Below, piece by piece: positions 1-6,179 of a stretch of DNA of 8,050 nucleotides. The notes below the pieces were generated by a model that searched no databases, had not been told where the DNA came from, and worked only from the letters and a program-made list of their open reading frames with translations. Position 1 is the stretch's first letter. Each line of letters begins with the position of its first letter. A program made the translations under genes and the position numbers. Source of the DNA: CAZALT01 sp964485515. GTDB taxonomy: Bacteria; Actinomycetota; Acidimicrobiia; Acidimicrobiales; Acidimicrobilacustridaceae. The stretch spans positions 1 to 8,050 of the forward strand of contig CAZALT010000158.1 of assembly GCA_964485515.1 (NCBI GenBank). The letters are read 5' to 3'.

Positions 1-54
1 GCCATGATGAGCCGGAGAGCCATGATGAGCCGGAGAGCCATGATGAGCCGGAGA
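1..54. repeat. 18-base tandem repeat, three copies, cut by window edge
   Basis: The unit GCCATGATGAGCCGGAGA occurs three times exactly and head to tail (1-18, 19-36, 37-54). The array starts at the first base of the window, so more copies may lie to the left. The unit length is a multiple of three. The minus strand is open in all three frames, and one frame reads repeated MALRLI. On the plus strand one frame reads repeated AMMSRR and closes with TGA at 70-72. The array could therefore belong to a coding end outside the window or be a non-coding minisatellite; the sequence here cannot decide. There is no spacer variation, so it is not a CRISPR array. Confidence 0.9.
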
Positions 55-109
55 GGGTGGGGTGGCCCTTGAGGGGTCGACAGGGGCGTCTCACCCGATC
101 AGCTCGCCG

Positions 110-454
110 TCAGAGGGTCTCGCGCTCGTACCGGGCGACCGCTTCGATCTGCTCGGCGGTCAGCCGATCCTTGAACGCGGGCATGCCGCCGCCCTTGCCG
201 TCCGCGATGATCGCGATGTGGTCGGCGATGTCGGGGAACTCCACCTCGACCACCCCGGCCAGCTTCGGTCCACTGGCGCCACCCCCCTTGCTGCCGTGAC
301 ACGACGCGCAGTACGAGCGGTACACCTGCTGGCCCTGGGCCAGCACCGGGTCGGTGGGCGTCGCGATGCCGTCGTCGCCCCCGCCACATGCCGCGCCGGT
401 GAAGGCCATCGCCACGGTGACCAGGACGACCAGGACGACCCTTCGCATGTGCAC
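110..454 (-). CDS. Exported cytochrome c (single CxxCH haem site), possible lipoprotein
   Basis: A 114-residue small c-type cytochrome, expected outside the membrane as an electron carrier or as a domain of a respiratory complex. Residues 3-22 form a basic-then-hydrophobic export signal ending FTGAAC. Cys23 could be lipidated, but the lipobox is poor because Gly sits at -3. The haem motif CASCH is at 49-53, and the Met in GGGMPAF (Met91) is the likely distal ligand, followed by a C-terminal helix typical of class I cytochrome c. The start is GTG at 454, 8 bases after a -10-like TATCGT; ATG at 448 gives a protein two residues shorter. No Shine-Dalgarno is visible. The redox partner is unknown because the next gene downstream is outside the window. 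Confidence 0.88.
   Translation of the reverse strand: MHMRRVVLVVLVTVAMAFTGAACGGGDDGIATPTDPVLAQGQQVYRSYCASCHGSKGGGASGPKLAGVVEVEFPDIADHIAIIADGKGGGMPAFKDRLTAEQIEAVARYERETL
421..438. repeat. 9-base direct duplication inside the cytochrome signal peptide
   Basis: CCAGGACGA occurs twice in tandem and is followed by a partial third copy (CC). It encodes the repeated Val/Leu run of the signal peptide core, so copy number would change the length of the hydrophobic segment in steps of three residues. Confidence 0.7.
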
Positions 455-462
455 GGTCGCTC

Positions 463-468
463 ACGATA
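463..468 (-). promoter_or_regulatory. Candidate -10 element of the cytochrome c gene
   Basis: The minus strand reads TATCGT (TANNNT pattern) 8 bases before the GTG start at 454. This would give a transcript with almost no leader. No convincing -35 is seen. The 86-base divergent gap 455-540 also holds a 6-bp inverted repeat GCCGCG/CGCGGC (476-481, 493-498). Confidence 0.4.
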
Positions 469-528
469 CCCGGGCGCCGCGACGCACCCGGACGCGGCCC
501 GGACTGTCGGCTCCGGGCGAGACATGGC

Positions 529-534
529 GATACT
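529..534 (+). promoter_or_regulatory. Candidate -10 element giving a leaderless mRNA
   Basis: GATACT ends exactly 6 bases before the ATG at 541, which would place the transcription start on the A of the start codon. No Shine-Dalgarno precedes the gene, which fits leaderless translation, common in actinobacteria. No good -35 is visible. Confidence 0.4.
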
Positions 535-540
535 GGCTCC

Positions 541-651
541 ATGGGATTCAATCCGCAGCGCCCCCGACGCAAGAGCCCGGCCGACTACGTCATGGTCGGT
601 GCCGCGCTGGTCATCGTCGTGCTGCTCGTCGCGTGGGCCTTCTTCGCCTGA
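541..651 (+). CDS. Small single-pass membrane protein, 36 residues
   Basis: A very short open frame with a clear protein design. It begins MGFNPQRPRRKS, a polar and strongly basic head of about 12 residues. After PADY, one hydrophobic segment (about residues 17-36, rich in Val, Leu and Ala) runs to the C-terminus. The charge bias predicts an inside head and a membrane anchor. I recall similar MGFNP-type short proteins in actinobacteria but cannot name a function. It diverges from the cytochrome gene and lies 22 bases ahead of the zinc-site gene. A -10-like GATACT 6 bases before the ATG suggests a leaderless message. Its shortness is the main doubt. Confidence 0.65.
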   Translation: MGFNPQRPRRKSPADYVMVGAALVIVVLLVAWAFFA

Positions 652-661
652 CACCCGAACC

Positions 662-667
662 GATACC
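662..667 (+). promoter_or_regulatory. Candidate -10 element ahead of the zinc-site gene
   Basis: CGATACC followed by 6 bases and GTG at 674 repeats the arrangement before the 36-residue gene (CGATACT, 6 bases, ATG). The last base of the hexamer is C instead of T, so the match is weaker. No Shine-Dalgarno is present. Confidence 0.3.
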
Positions 668-673
668 CGACGC

Positions 674-919
674 GTGAGCCCACACCTGCCCGACGACCCG
701 ACCGGCATCCACACCGACCCGATGGGCCTCGTCGTCGAGGTGCGACGCGTGCAACCGTACGAGGCGCGCAAGGCCTACCTCTGCCCCGGATGCAACCGGG
801 ACATCGCCGCCGGCACCGGACACCTCGTGGCCGTGCCGCTCGACGCGCCGGACCTCCGCCGCCACTGGCACCGGGGCTGCTGGCAGAACCGTGCCACCCG
901 TCGCCCCGGGAGGCACTGA
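674..919 (+). CDS. Small protein with Cys/His zinc-binding pattern, conserved actinobacterial type
   Basis: An 81-residue soluble protein. The core reads CPGC (Cys37, Cys40), then GTGH (His50), then RHWHRGCW (His64, His66, Cys69), an arrangement expected to hold a metal, most likely zinc. The same layout (VRRV...Y.CPGC...I..GT.H.V......RRHWH..CW) is one I know from a widespread family of small actinobacterial proteins, often labelled hypothetical or, without support, ATP/GTP-binding. No P-loop is seen here, so that label should not be copied. The GTG start at 674 is the last upstream start before the conserved part and follows a -10-like hexamer by 6 bases. The gene converges on yraN with a 22-base gap. 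Molecular function is unknown; an HNH-like or zinc-ribbon nucleic acid role is a guess. Confidence 0.75.
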   Translation: MSPHLPDDPTGIHTDPMGLVVEVRRVQPYEARKAYLCPGCNRDIAAGTGHLVAVPLDAPDLRRHWHRGCWQNRATRRPGRH

Positions 920-941
920 CCTCGACCTCTGCGGCCGTGGT

Positions 942-1340
942 TCAGAACGCGCCTTCGACGACGTCGAGCTCGCCGGCCAGGATGCAGGCGACGTCGAAGC
1001 GAACGCCCGACGGCCGAGCGCCGGTCTCCTCGATGAACCGACCGGCGAGGACCCGTAGCCGCTGGGCCTTCACGGGAGTGATGGCCTCGATGGGCGCACC
1101 GAAGGCGAGCGAGGACCGTGATTTCACCTCGCAGATGACGAGTAGGCGTCGCTTGGTGACCACCAGGTCGAGCTCACCTTCACGGCACCGCCAGTTGCGC
1201 GCCACGATCCGGTAGCCGTGGCGTTGGTACCAGACGGCGGCTTGCTCCTCTCCGGCGGCACCGATCTCGCGGTTGCTCAGCCGCCGCGGCCGTCGGCCGG
1301 ACCGAGCGTCACCATCTCGCCCCTCGGGCGCGGGGCTCAC
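942..1340 (-). CDS. yraN: YraN family protein (UPF0102), nuclease-like fold
   Basis: A 132-residue member of the UPF0102/YraN family, which shares the PD-(D/E)xK nuclease fold; its substrate is not established. Family landmarks in order are the GAAGEEQAA helix (residues 28-35), NW.CREGELDLV (49-60, with Glu56 and Asp58 as candidate metal ligands), and VICEVKSR (68-75, with Glu71 and Lys73 completing the active-site pattern). The FGAPIEAITPVKAQRL segment follows. Length agrees with the family. The GTG start at 1340 overlaps the TGA of the DUF2469 gene by four bases (GTGA), with GAGG about 7 bases upstream. An ATG further up (1436) would lie inside the neighbour and adds 32 unconserved residues. 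In mycobacteria this gene also lies close to the DUF2469 gene, but there it is followed by comM; here the operon ends and meets a converging gene. Confidence 0.9.
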   Translation of the reverse strand: MSPAPEGRDGDARSGRRPRRLSNREIGAAGEEQAAVWYQRHGYRIVARNWRCREGELDLVVTKRRLLVICEVKSRSSLAFGAPIEAITPVKAQRLRVLAGRFIEETGARPSGVRFDVACILAGELDVVEGAF

Positions 1341-1633
1341 CCCAGATCCTCGCGGGGGAGCTCCTCGATGTTGACGTCCTTGAAGGTCGTGATGGTGACG
1401 CTCGAGACGAACCGGTTCTGCCGGTACATGTCCCACACCCAGGCGTCACGCAGCGTGACGTCGATCCAGGTTCGGCTGTCCTCGCCGTGGACGGCCTTGT
1501 CGATCTCGTTCGCGAGGTAGAAGCGTCGCTCGGTCTCGACGACGTAGCGGAACATCGGGAACACGTCCCGGTACTCGCGGTACAGCAGGAGCTCGACCTC
1601 GGACTCGTAGTCCTCGAGGTCTTCGGTGCTCAA
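1337..1633 (-). CDS. DUF2469 protein, actinobacteria-specific, function unknown
   Basis: A 98-residue soluble protein of the DUF2469 family (Rv2901c-like), known essentially from actinobacteria and found beside rplS/rnhB/yraN. Typical blocks are STEDLEDYESE (2-12), LYREYRDV (18-24), FRYVVETERRFYL (28-40), DAWVWDMYR (63-71) and the tail FKDVNIEEL (84-92). The fold is probably alpha/beta, and no catalytic motif is evident. I chose the TTG at 1633 because family members begin at M-S-x-EDLExYE; it is preceded by GTGAG about 7 bases away. An alternative TTG at 1678 adds 15 polar residues and has GGTGAG only 3 bases upstream. The gene overlaps yraN by four bases, so the two are translationally coupled. 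Its role is unknown, though its neighbourhood suggests ribosome or RNA work. Confidence 0.88.
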   Translation of the reverse strand: MSTEDLEDYESEVELLLYREYRDVFPMFRYVVETERRFYLANEIDKAVHGEDSRTWIDVTLRDAWVWDMYRQNRFVSSVTITTFKDVNIEELPREDLG

Positions 1634-1689
1634 CGTCGGCTCACGTTTGCTGCGCTCGATGCCACTGGACGGAATCAAAGCTCACCGAG

Positions 1690-1709
1690 AGACCGTTGCG
1701 CAATGGTCT
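1690..1709. promoter_or_regulatory. 20-base near-perfect palindrome upstream of DUF2469
   Basis: The segment reads AGACCGTTGCGCAATGGTCT. Nine of its ten symmetric pairs match, with one G/T exception. It lies 12 bases before the alternative TTG at 1678 and 56 before the preferred one. As DNA it looks like an operator for a dimeric regulator. As RNA it could form a short hairpin with a mismatch and a 4-base loop, but no U-run follows. Confidence 0.5.
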
Positions 1710-1731
1710 TCGAGCTGGCCGGAGATCCGAC

Positions 1732-1764
1732 CTCGGCAACCACGGCTGATGCCGGGCCGCCGAG
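1732..1764 (-). terminator. Hairpin just after rplS, probable terminator
   Basis: It starts 6 bases after the rplS stop. In the transcript CUCGGC (1764-1759) pairs with GCCGAG (1737-1732), enclosing an inner CGGC-AUCA-GCCG hairpin (1754-1743). There is no U-tract, which is common for actinobacterial hairpin terminators, so strength cannot be judged. Confidence 0.45.
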
Positions 1765-1770
1765 AACGTC

Positions 1771-2115
1771 TCAGTCGCGCTTCTCTTTGATCTTCGCGGC
1801 CTTGCCGACGCGGTCACGCAGGTAATAGAGCTTGGCCCGACGGACGTCGCCACGGGTGACGACTTCGATCTGGGCGATGACCGGGGAGTGCACGGGGAAG
1901 GTGCGCTCGACGCCGACGCCGAAGCTCACCTTGCGGACCGTGAAGGTCTCGCGAGCGCCTTCGCCTTGGCGGCCGATGACCGCGCCCTGGAAGACCTGGA
2001 CACGTTCACGGCTGCCCTCGATGACCCGGACATGCACCTTCAGCGTGTCGCCCGGTGCGAACTCGGGGACATCGTCGCGAAGCGCTCGCTGGTCGATGAG
2101 ATCGGTGGCTTTCAT
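1771..2115 (-). CDS. rplS: 50S ribosomal protein L19
   Basis: A 114-residue L19, a protein at the 30S-50S interface of the ribosome. The whole family pattern is present: PEFAPGDTLKVHVRVIEG (17-34), RVQVFQGAVIGRQG (38-51), ETFTVRKVSFGVGVERTFPVHSP (56-78), and the C-terminal RGDVRRAKLYYLRDRVGKAAKIKEK. Length is normal. The ATG at 2115 is preceded by AGGAG 11 bases upstream, a usable though long spacing. It is separated from trmD by 245 bases holding hairpins and a candidate promoter, and followed by a hairpin, so it is probably its own transcription unit. lepB and rnhB, which follow rplS in mycobacteria, are missing here. Confidence 0.97.
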   Translation of the reverse strand: MKATDLIDQRALRDDVPEFAPGDTLKVHVRVIEGSRERVQVFQGAVIGRQGEGARETFTVRKVSFGVGVERTFPVHSPVIAQIEVVTRGDVRRAKLYYLRDRVGKAAKIKEKRD

Positions 2116-2140
2116 GACAAACGCATCTCCTAGTGGGCCA

Positions 2141-2208
2141 CGAGCACATCCAGCCGGGTCGTGGACGAACCTTCGCTCGATCCTCGCTTCGCTGCGGTCG
2201 AGCACATC
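2141..2208. repeat. Direct repeat and small inverted repeat in the rplS leader
   Basis: CGAGCACATC occurs at 2141-2150 and again at 2199-2208. Overlapping the second copy is an inverted repeat GCTCGA (2175-2180) / TCGAGC (2198-2203) with a 17-base loop. If transcription starts near 2256, these lie in the roughly 140-base untranslated leader of rplS and could fold. L19 leaders with regulatory structure are known in Firmicutes; I cannot show this one is related. Confidence 0.4.
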
Positions 2209-2262
2209 TACGACTCTGCTGGGTCGCTTCGCCTTCGGCTCAGCTCCATACGTGGAGAGAGC

Positions 2263-2292
2263 AGGATACGCAGCCGACCCCGGAAAGCACAA
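2263..2292 (-). promoter_or_regulatory. Candidate rplS promoter
   Basis: The minus strand reads TTGTGC (2292-2287), 18 bases, then TATCCT (2268-2263). The -10 fits TANNNT and the -35 keeps TTG. It lies downstream of the hairpins that follow trmD and would give a leader of about 140 bases before the rplS ATG. Confidence 0.4.
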
Positions 2293-2309
2293 AGTCGGAG
2301 CGGACACAA

Positions 2310-2343
2310 GGACCCTTTGGCCCACGCGGGCCCCATCGGGGCC
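2310..2343 (-). terminator. Two successive hairpins after trmD, probable operon terminator
   Basis: In the transcript GGCCCC-GAU-GGGGCC (2343-2329) comes 17 bases after the trmD stop. It is followed by GGGCC-AAAG-GGUCC (2323-2310), with one G-U pair and then UUGUGU. The second has a short U-containing tail. Together they plausibly end the rpsP-khpA-rimM-trmD transcript. Confidence 0.5.
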
Positions 2344-2360
2344 ACGGCCGACAACCACCG

Positions 2361-3113
2361 TCACGAGCGATCGTCGCCGCCAGGCTCGCCCGAGACGTCG
2401 GGGAACTCGCCCAGGAGCTTCTCGTCGGCTGCCGTGAGTCCGCCGCGTGCCTCGATGAGGTCGGGTCGGGATGCGAGCGTGTGGCGCAGCGCCCGAGCCC
2501 TCCGCCATCGGTCGACGCGGCCGTGGTCGCCCGAGCGCAGGACGTCGGGAACCGACCAGTCGCGGAACACCGCCGGCTTGGTGTACTGCGGGTACTCGAG
2601 CAGGCCGTCGGAGAACGACTCCTCGGTGGCCGAGGTGTCGTTGCCCATCACCCCGGGAACCAGTCGCCCGACGGCTTCGAGGACCACCATGGCGGCCACC
2701 TCGCCCCCGGCAAGGACGACATCGCCGATCGACAGCTCGCCGTCGATCAGGTGGTCGCGCACCCGTTGGTCGACGCCTTCGTAGCGTCCGCAGAGCATCG
2801 AGAAGCCGTCGAGCCGCGCGAGCTCGCGGGCGTAGGCCTGGTCGAGCGTCCGGCCGCCCGGCGCCAGCAGCAGCAGCGGCCGGGGCGGGTCGACGGCCTC
2901 GACCGTGGCGAAGATCGGCTCGGGCTTGAGCACCATGCCCGCTCCCCCACCGAACGGCGTGTCGTCCACCGTGCGGTGCGTGTCGGTCGTCGCCTCGCGC
3001 AGGTCGTGGACGCGGATGTCGAGCAAATCTCGTTGGCGCGCCTTGCCGAGCAGGCTCTGCGACGCGAAGTCGTCGACCATGGCCGGGAAGATCGTGATGA
3101 CGTCGATGCGCAC
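2361..3113 (-). CDS. trmD: tRNA (guanine37-N1)-methyltransferase
   Basis: A 250-residue SPOUT-class enzyme that uses S-adenosylmethionine to methylate G37 next to the anticodon, preventing +1 frameshifting. It acts as a homodimer whose trefoil knot binds SAM. Visible landmarks are the start RIDVITIFP (2-10), DDTPFGGGAGMVLKPEP (50-66), LLLAPGGRTLDQ (81-92), the knot segments CGRYEGVDQRV (108-118) and ELSIGDVVLAGGE (126-138), and EESFSDGLLEYPQYTKP (164-180), where Asp169 fits the catalytic aspartate. Length is normal. The GTG start at 3113 matches the family N-terminus and has GGAGAG 7 bases upstream. The frame stays open further up only through the rimM repeat. It follows rimM after 16 bases and is last in the operon. 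Confidence 0.96.
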   Translation of the reverse strand: MRIDVITIFPAMVDDFASQSLLGKARQRDLLDIRVHDLREATTDTHRTVDDTPFGGGAGMVLKPEPIFATVEAVDPPRPLLLLAPGGRTLDQAYARELARLDGFSMLCGRYEGVDQRVRDHLIDGELSIGDVVLAGGEVAAMVVLEAVGRLVPGVMGNDTSATEESFSDGLLEYPQYTKPAVFRDWSVPDVLRSGDHGRVDRWRRARALRHTLASRPDLIEARGGLTAADEKLLGEFPDVSGEPGGDDRS

Positions 3114-3129
3114 CGCGGGCTCTCCGGGC

Positions 3130-3687
3130 TCAGTCGTCGTTCGAGGCGAGAGCCTCGCCGCCATCGACCGAATCTCCGTCGACCGAATCTCCGTCGACCG
3201 AATCTCCGTCGAGAAGCCCGATCGGCGGATCGACCTCGATGCGGGCCGGACGGTCGAGCCACTGCGTGACGAAGGTGAGCGGGATGAGTCCACCCGACTC
3301 GAGCACGAGGATGTCGCTGGCCGGGTTGGAGAGCACCGACTCGACGATGCCGTGCGAGACGCCCGAGACGTCGATCACCTCAGCGCCGATCAGCTCGTGC
3401 ACCCAGAGCGCATCCGGATCGTCGAGCTCGTCGCCGTCGAGCGGCTCACCGAGCAGCGTGAGGCCACGCAGAGCATCGATGTCCTCGCGGCGCTTCATGC
3501 CCTCGAACAGCACGACCCAGCGGTCCTGGTGCGGACGCGACGCGGCGACCACGAGCTCGTGGTCGCCAGCGTGGAGCACCGAACCCACGGCGAGCCGCTC
3601 GGTGTGGTTGGACGTGAGGTTGACCACGACCTCGCCCTTGAGCCCGTGGGCCCGGTTGATGCGGCCGACCTCGAGCAGGGTGGTCAT
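3130..3687 (-). CDS. rimM: 16S rRNA processing protein RimM, with repeated C-terminal tail
   Basis: A 185-residue RimM, which binds S19 and helps mature the head of the 30S subunit. The N-terminal RimM domain opens with LLEVGRINRAHGLKGEVVV (4-22). The middle carries GMKRREDIDALRG (63-75) and ALWVHELIGAEV (93-104). The C-terminal PRC-barrel part covers GIVESVLSNPASDILVL (113-129) and IPLTFV (135-140). The body ends at about residue 158. The last 27 residues are an acidic tail containing three exact copies of DGDSV (160-174), made by a 15-base tandem repeat. The ATG at 3687 has a strong GGAGG 8 bases upstream. It lies 25 bases after khpA and 16 before trmD, so it is co-transcribed with both. 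Confidence 0.95.
   Translation of the reverse strand: MTTLLEVGRINRAHGLKGEVVVNLTSNHTERLAVGSVLHAGDHELVVAASRPHQDRWVVLFEGMKRREDIDALRGLTLLGEPLDGDELDDPDALWVHELIGAEVIDVSGVSHGIVESVLSNPASDILVLESGGLIPLTFVTQWLDRPARIEVDPPIGLLDGDSVDGDSVDGDSVDGGEALASNDD
3164..3212. repeat. 15-base in-frame tandem repeat in rimM
   Basis: TCGACCGAATCTCCG is repeated three times without a mismatch (3164-3178, 3179-3193, 3194-3208), plus TCGA of a fourth copy. On the minus strand it encodes DGDSV repeats near the RimM C-terminus. Perfect identity points to recent expansion by slippage, and the length is divisible by three so the frame is kept. Confidence 0.95.
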
Positions 3688-3712
3688 GGTCGTGACCTCC
3701 GAAGGTGGAAGA

Positions 3713-4018
3713 TCAGTCGACGAACTCGATGTCGATCTGCACGTCGTCGCGCACAGCAGCGGCGCGGGTGACGGTGCGGATCGACTGGGCCACGCGGCCT
3801 CGCTTGCCGATGACCCGACCCATGTCGCCGTCGGCGACGTGGACGTTGAGCGTGAGGCGGCGACCGCTGTCGTCGACCTCCACGCGCACCTCGTCGGGGT
3901 TGTCGACGAGCGACTTCACGAGGAACTCGAGCACCGCTTCGGCGGTCTCGGCGGATTCGCCACCCTCGGCGGCGGCATCGTCGGACGGGGCGTCCTCTGC
4001 GACCTCGGAGTCGCTCAA
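3713..4018 (-). CDS. khpA: KH-domain RNA-binding protein KhpA
   Basis: A 101-residue single KH-domain protein of the KhpA type (mycobacterial Rv2908c position, between rpsP and rimM). In other bacteria KhpA binds RNA together with KhpB/Jag and affects cell elongation and small RNAs. The KH core runs VLEFLVKSLVDNPDEVRVEV (29-48), with the nucleic-acid-gripping GxxG loop in RVIGKRGR (68-75), then a helix and DDVQIDIEFV. The TTG start at 4018 overlaps the rpsP TGA as TTGA and adds an acidic, Ala/Glu-rich head of 28 residues not usual for the family. An internal GTG at 3934 would give the compact 73-residue form (starting LEFLVKS) closer to family length, but has no good Shine-Dalgarno. The KH assignment is firm; the start is not. 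Confidence 0.92.
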   Translation of the reverse strand: MSDSEVAEDAPSDDAAAEGGESAETAEAVLEFLVKSLVDNPDEVRVEVDDSGRRLTLNVHVADGDMGRVIGKRGRVAQSIRTVTRAAAVRDDVQIDIEFVD

Positions 4019-4341
4019 GATGCGTCCGCCGTGGTGGGTGCTTCTGCGGTGGCAGCCTCGGCGGCGGGAGCGGCGACGGCAACGGCCTCGCCCTTGAACT
4101 CGCCCCAGGCGCCACTGATCTTCAGCAGCTTCTCGACGGTCTCGGTGGGCTGGGCGCCCTTGCGCAGCCAGGCCACGGCCTTGTCGTTCTCGACGTTGAG
4201 CGTGGACGGCTCGGTGCGAGGGTTGTAGTTGCCGATGATCTCGATGAAGCGGCCGTTGCGGGGCGACCGACTGTCGGCCGCGACGATGCGGTACGTCGGC
4301 TGCTTCTTCTTGCCCATGCGCATGAGGCGGAGCTTGACCAT
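4015..4341 (-). CDS. rpsP: 30S ribosomal protein S16
   Basis: A 108-residue S16, an assembly protein of the 30S body. It begins MVKLRLMRMGKKKQPTYRIV and continues ADSRSPRNGRFIEIIGNYNP (22-41), the family signature, then LNVENDKAVAWLRKGAQPTETVEKLLKISG (48-77). Residues 84-108 are an Ala/Glu/Thr-rich low-complexity tail, as often seen in actinobacterial S16. The ATG at 4341 matches the family start, and a purine-rich GAGAGAAG lies upstream. The frame is open to 4521, but that part is Arg/Ala-rich and unlike S16. It heads the operon with khpA, rimM and trmD. Confidence 0.97.
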   Translation of the reverse strand: MVKLRLMRMGKKKQPTYRIVAADSRSPRNGRFIEIIGNYNPRTEPSTLNVENDKAVAWLRKGAQPTETVEKLLKISGAWGEFKGEAVAVAAPAAEAATAEAPTTADAS

Positions 4342-4629
4342 CTTCGATTCTTCTCTCTTCGTTCTTCGTGCTGTTCGGCGTGGAGGCCGTCGGGCGTGCG
4401 AGGTGGCAGCCCGAAAACGAGCAGCCATCCATGGTGGCCGCAGACAGGCCTCCGAGGCAAGCCGAGCCGCCCGCGGGACGGATCGACGGTAGCGACGAGC
4501 CCGCGACGCGGCATCCGCCACTTCACGTCAACCGTGACCCAAGCCGCTTTCGCCAAGGCACTCCGACGTGGAGGACCAAACGTCGGCGGCTCCCCCTGGC
4601 GACGATGTGCCTACTTCAGGACGATGTGC
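4342..4629 (-). promoter_or_regulatory. 288-base gap between ffh and rpsP
   Basis: I see no convincing gene here. It should hold the end of the ffh transcript and the promoter of the rpsP operon. A TTGACG at 4531-4526 (minus strand) is a good -35 look-alike but has no -10 at normal spacing. A TACCGT at 4491-4486 fits TANNNT but lacks a -35. A hairpin and a 19-base duplication near the ffh end are listed separately. Confidence 0.35.
4563..4586 (-). terminator. Hairpin downstream of ffh, possible terminator
   Basis: CCGACGT (4563-4569) and ACGTCGG (4580-4586) are a perfect 7-bp inverted repeat with a 10-base loop, 43 bases beyond the ffh stop. No U-run follows on the minus strand. Confidence 0.4.

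Positions 4630-4638
<9 letters not shown>
4601..4638. repeat. Exact 19-base tandem duplication across the ffh stop codon
   Basis: GACGATGTGCCTACTTCAG occurs at 4601-4619 and 4620-4638 with no mismatch. The right copy contains the last ffh codons and the TAG stop at 4632-4630; the left copy repeats Leu-Lys-stop in the untranslated region. The duplication does not alter the protein. Confidence 0.95.
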
Positions 4639-6141
<1,503 letters not shown>

Positions 6142-6150
6142 GAGGGCTGG

Positions 6151-6179
6151 AGCCTATCGGCGGAAGGGACGGAGACGAA
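6151..6179 (-). promoter_or_regulatory. Candidate ffh promoter, near-leaderless
   Basis: The minus strand reads TTCGTC (6179-6174), 17 bases, TAGGCT (6156-6151), 9 bases, then the ffh ATG. The -10 fits TANNNT; the -35 is weak. The ftsY upstream region has the same hexamer at the same distance, which supports it. The -35 overlaps one arm of the inverted repeat at 6176-6227. Confidence 0.5.

Noticed and set aside
1..54. CRISPR array
   Set aside because: The 18-base units are directly adjacent without unique spacers, and no cas gene is present.
62..673. Upstream extension of the zinc-site frame on the plus strand
   Set aside because: It runs antisense through the cytochrome gene and across the 36-residue gene. 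Only the part from GTG 674 has conserved protein character.
2133..3269. Long plus-strand open frame opposite trmD
   Set aside because: It is a mirror of trmD in high-GC DNA, with Arg/Ala-rich composition and no recognisable domain.
3114..3293. N-terminal extension of trmD
   Set aside because: It reads the rimM tail and its 15-base repeat in another frame (STEIR repeats). The family start RIDVITIFP and the Shine-Dalgarno fit GTG 3113.
4342..4521. N-terminal extension of rpsP
   Set aside because: S16 proteins begin at MVKLRL. The extension is Arg/Ala-rich and lacks similarity to the family.
4342..4629. Small RNA such as SRP RNA next to ffh
   Set aside because: I could not find the conserved GNRA-capped helix of SRP RNA, and only one 7-bp hairpin stands out.
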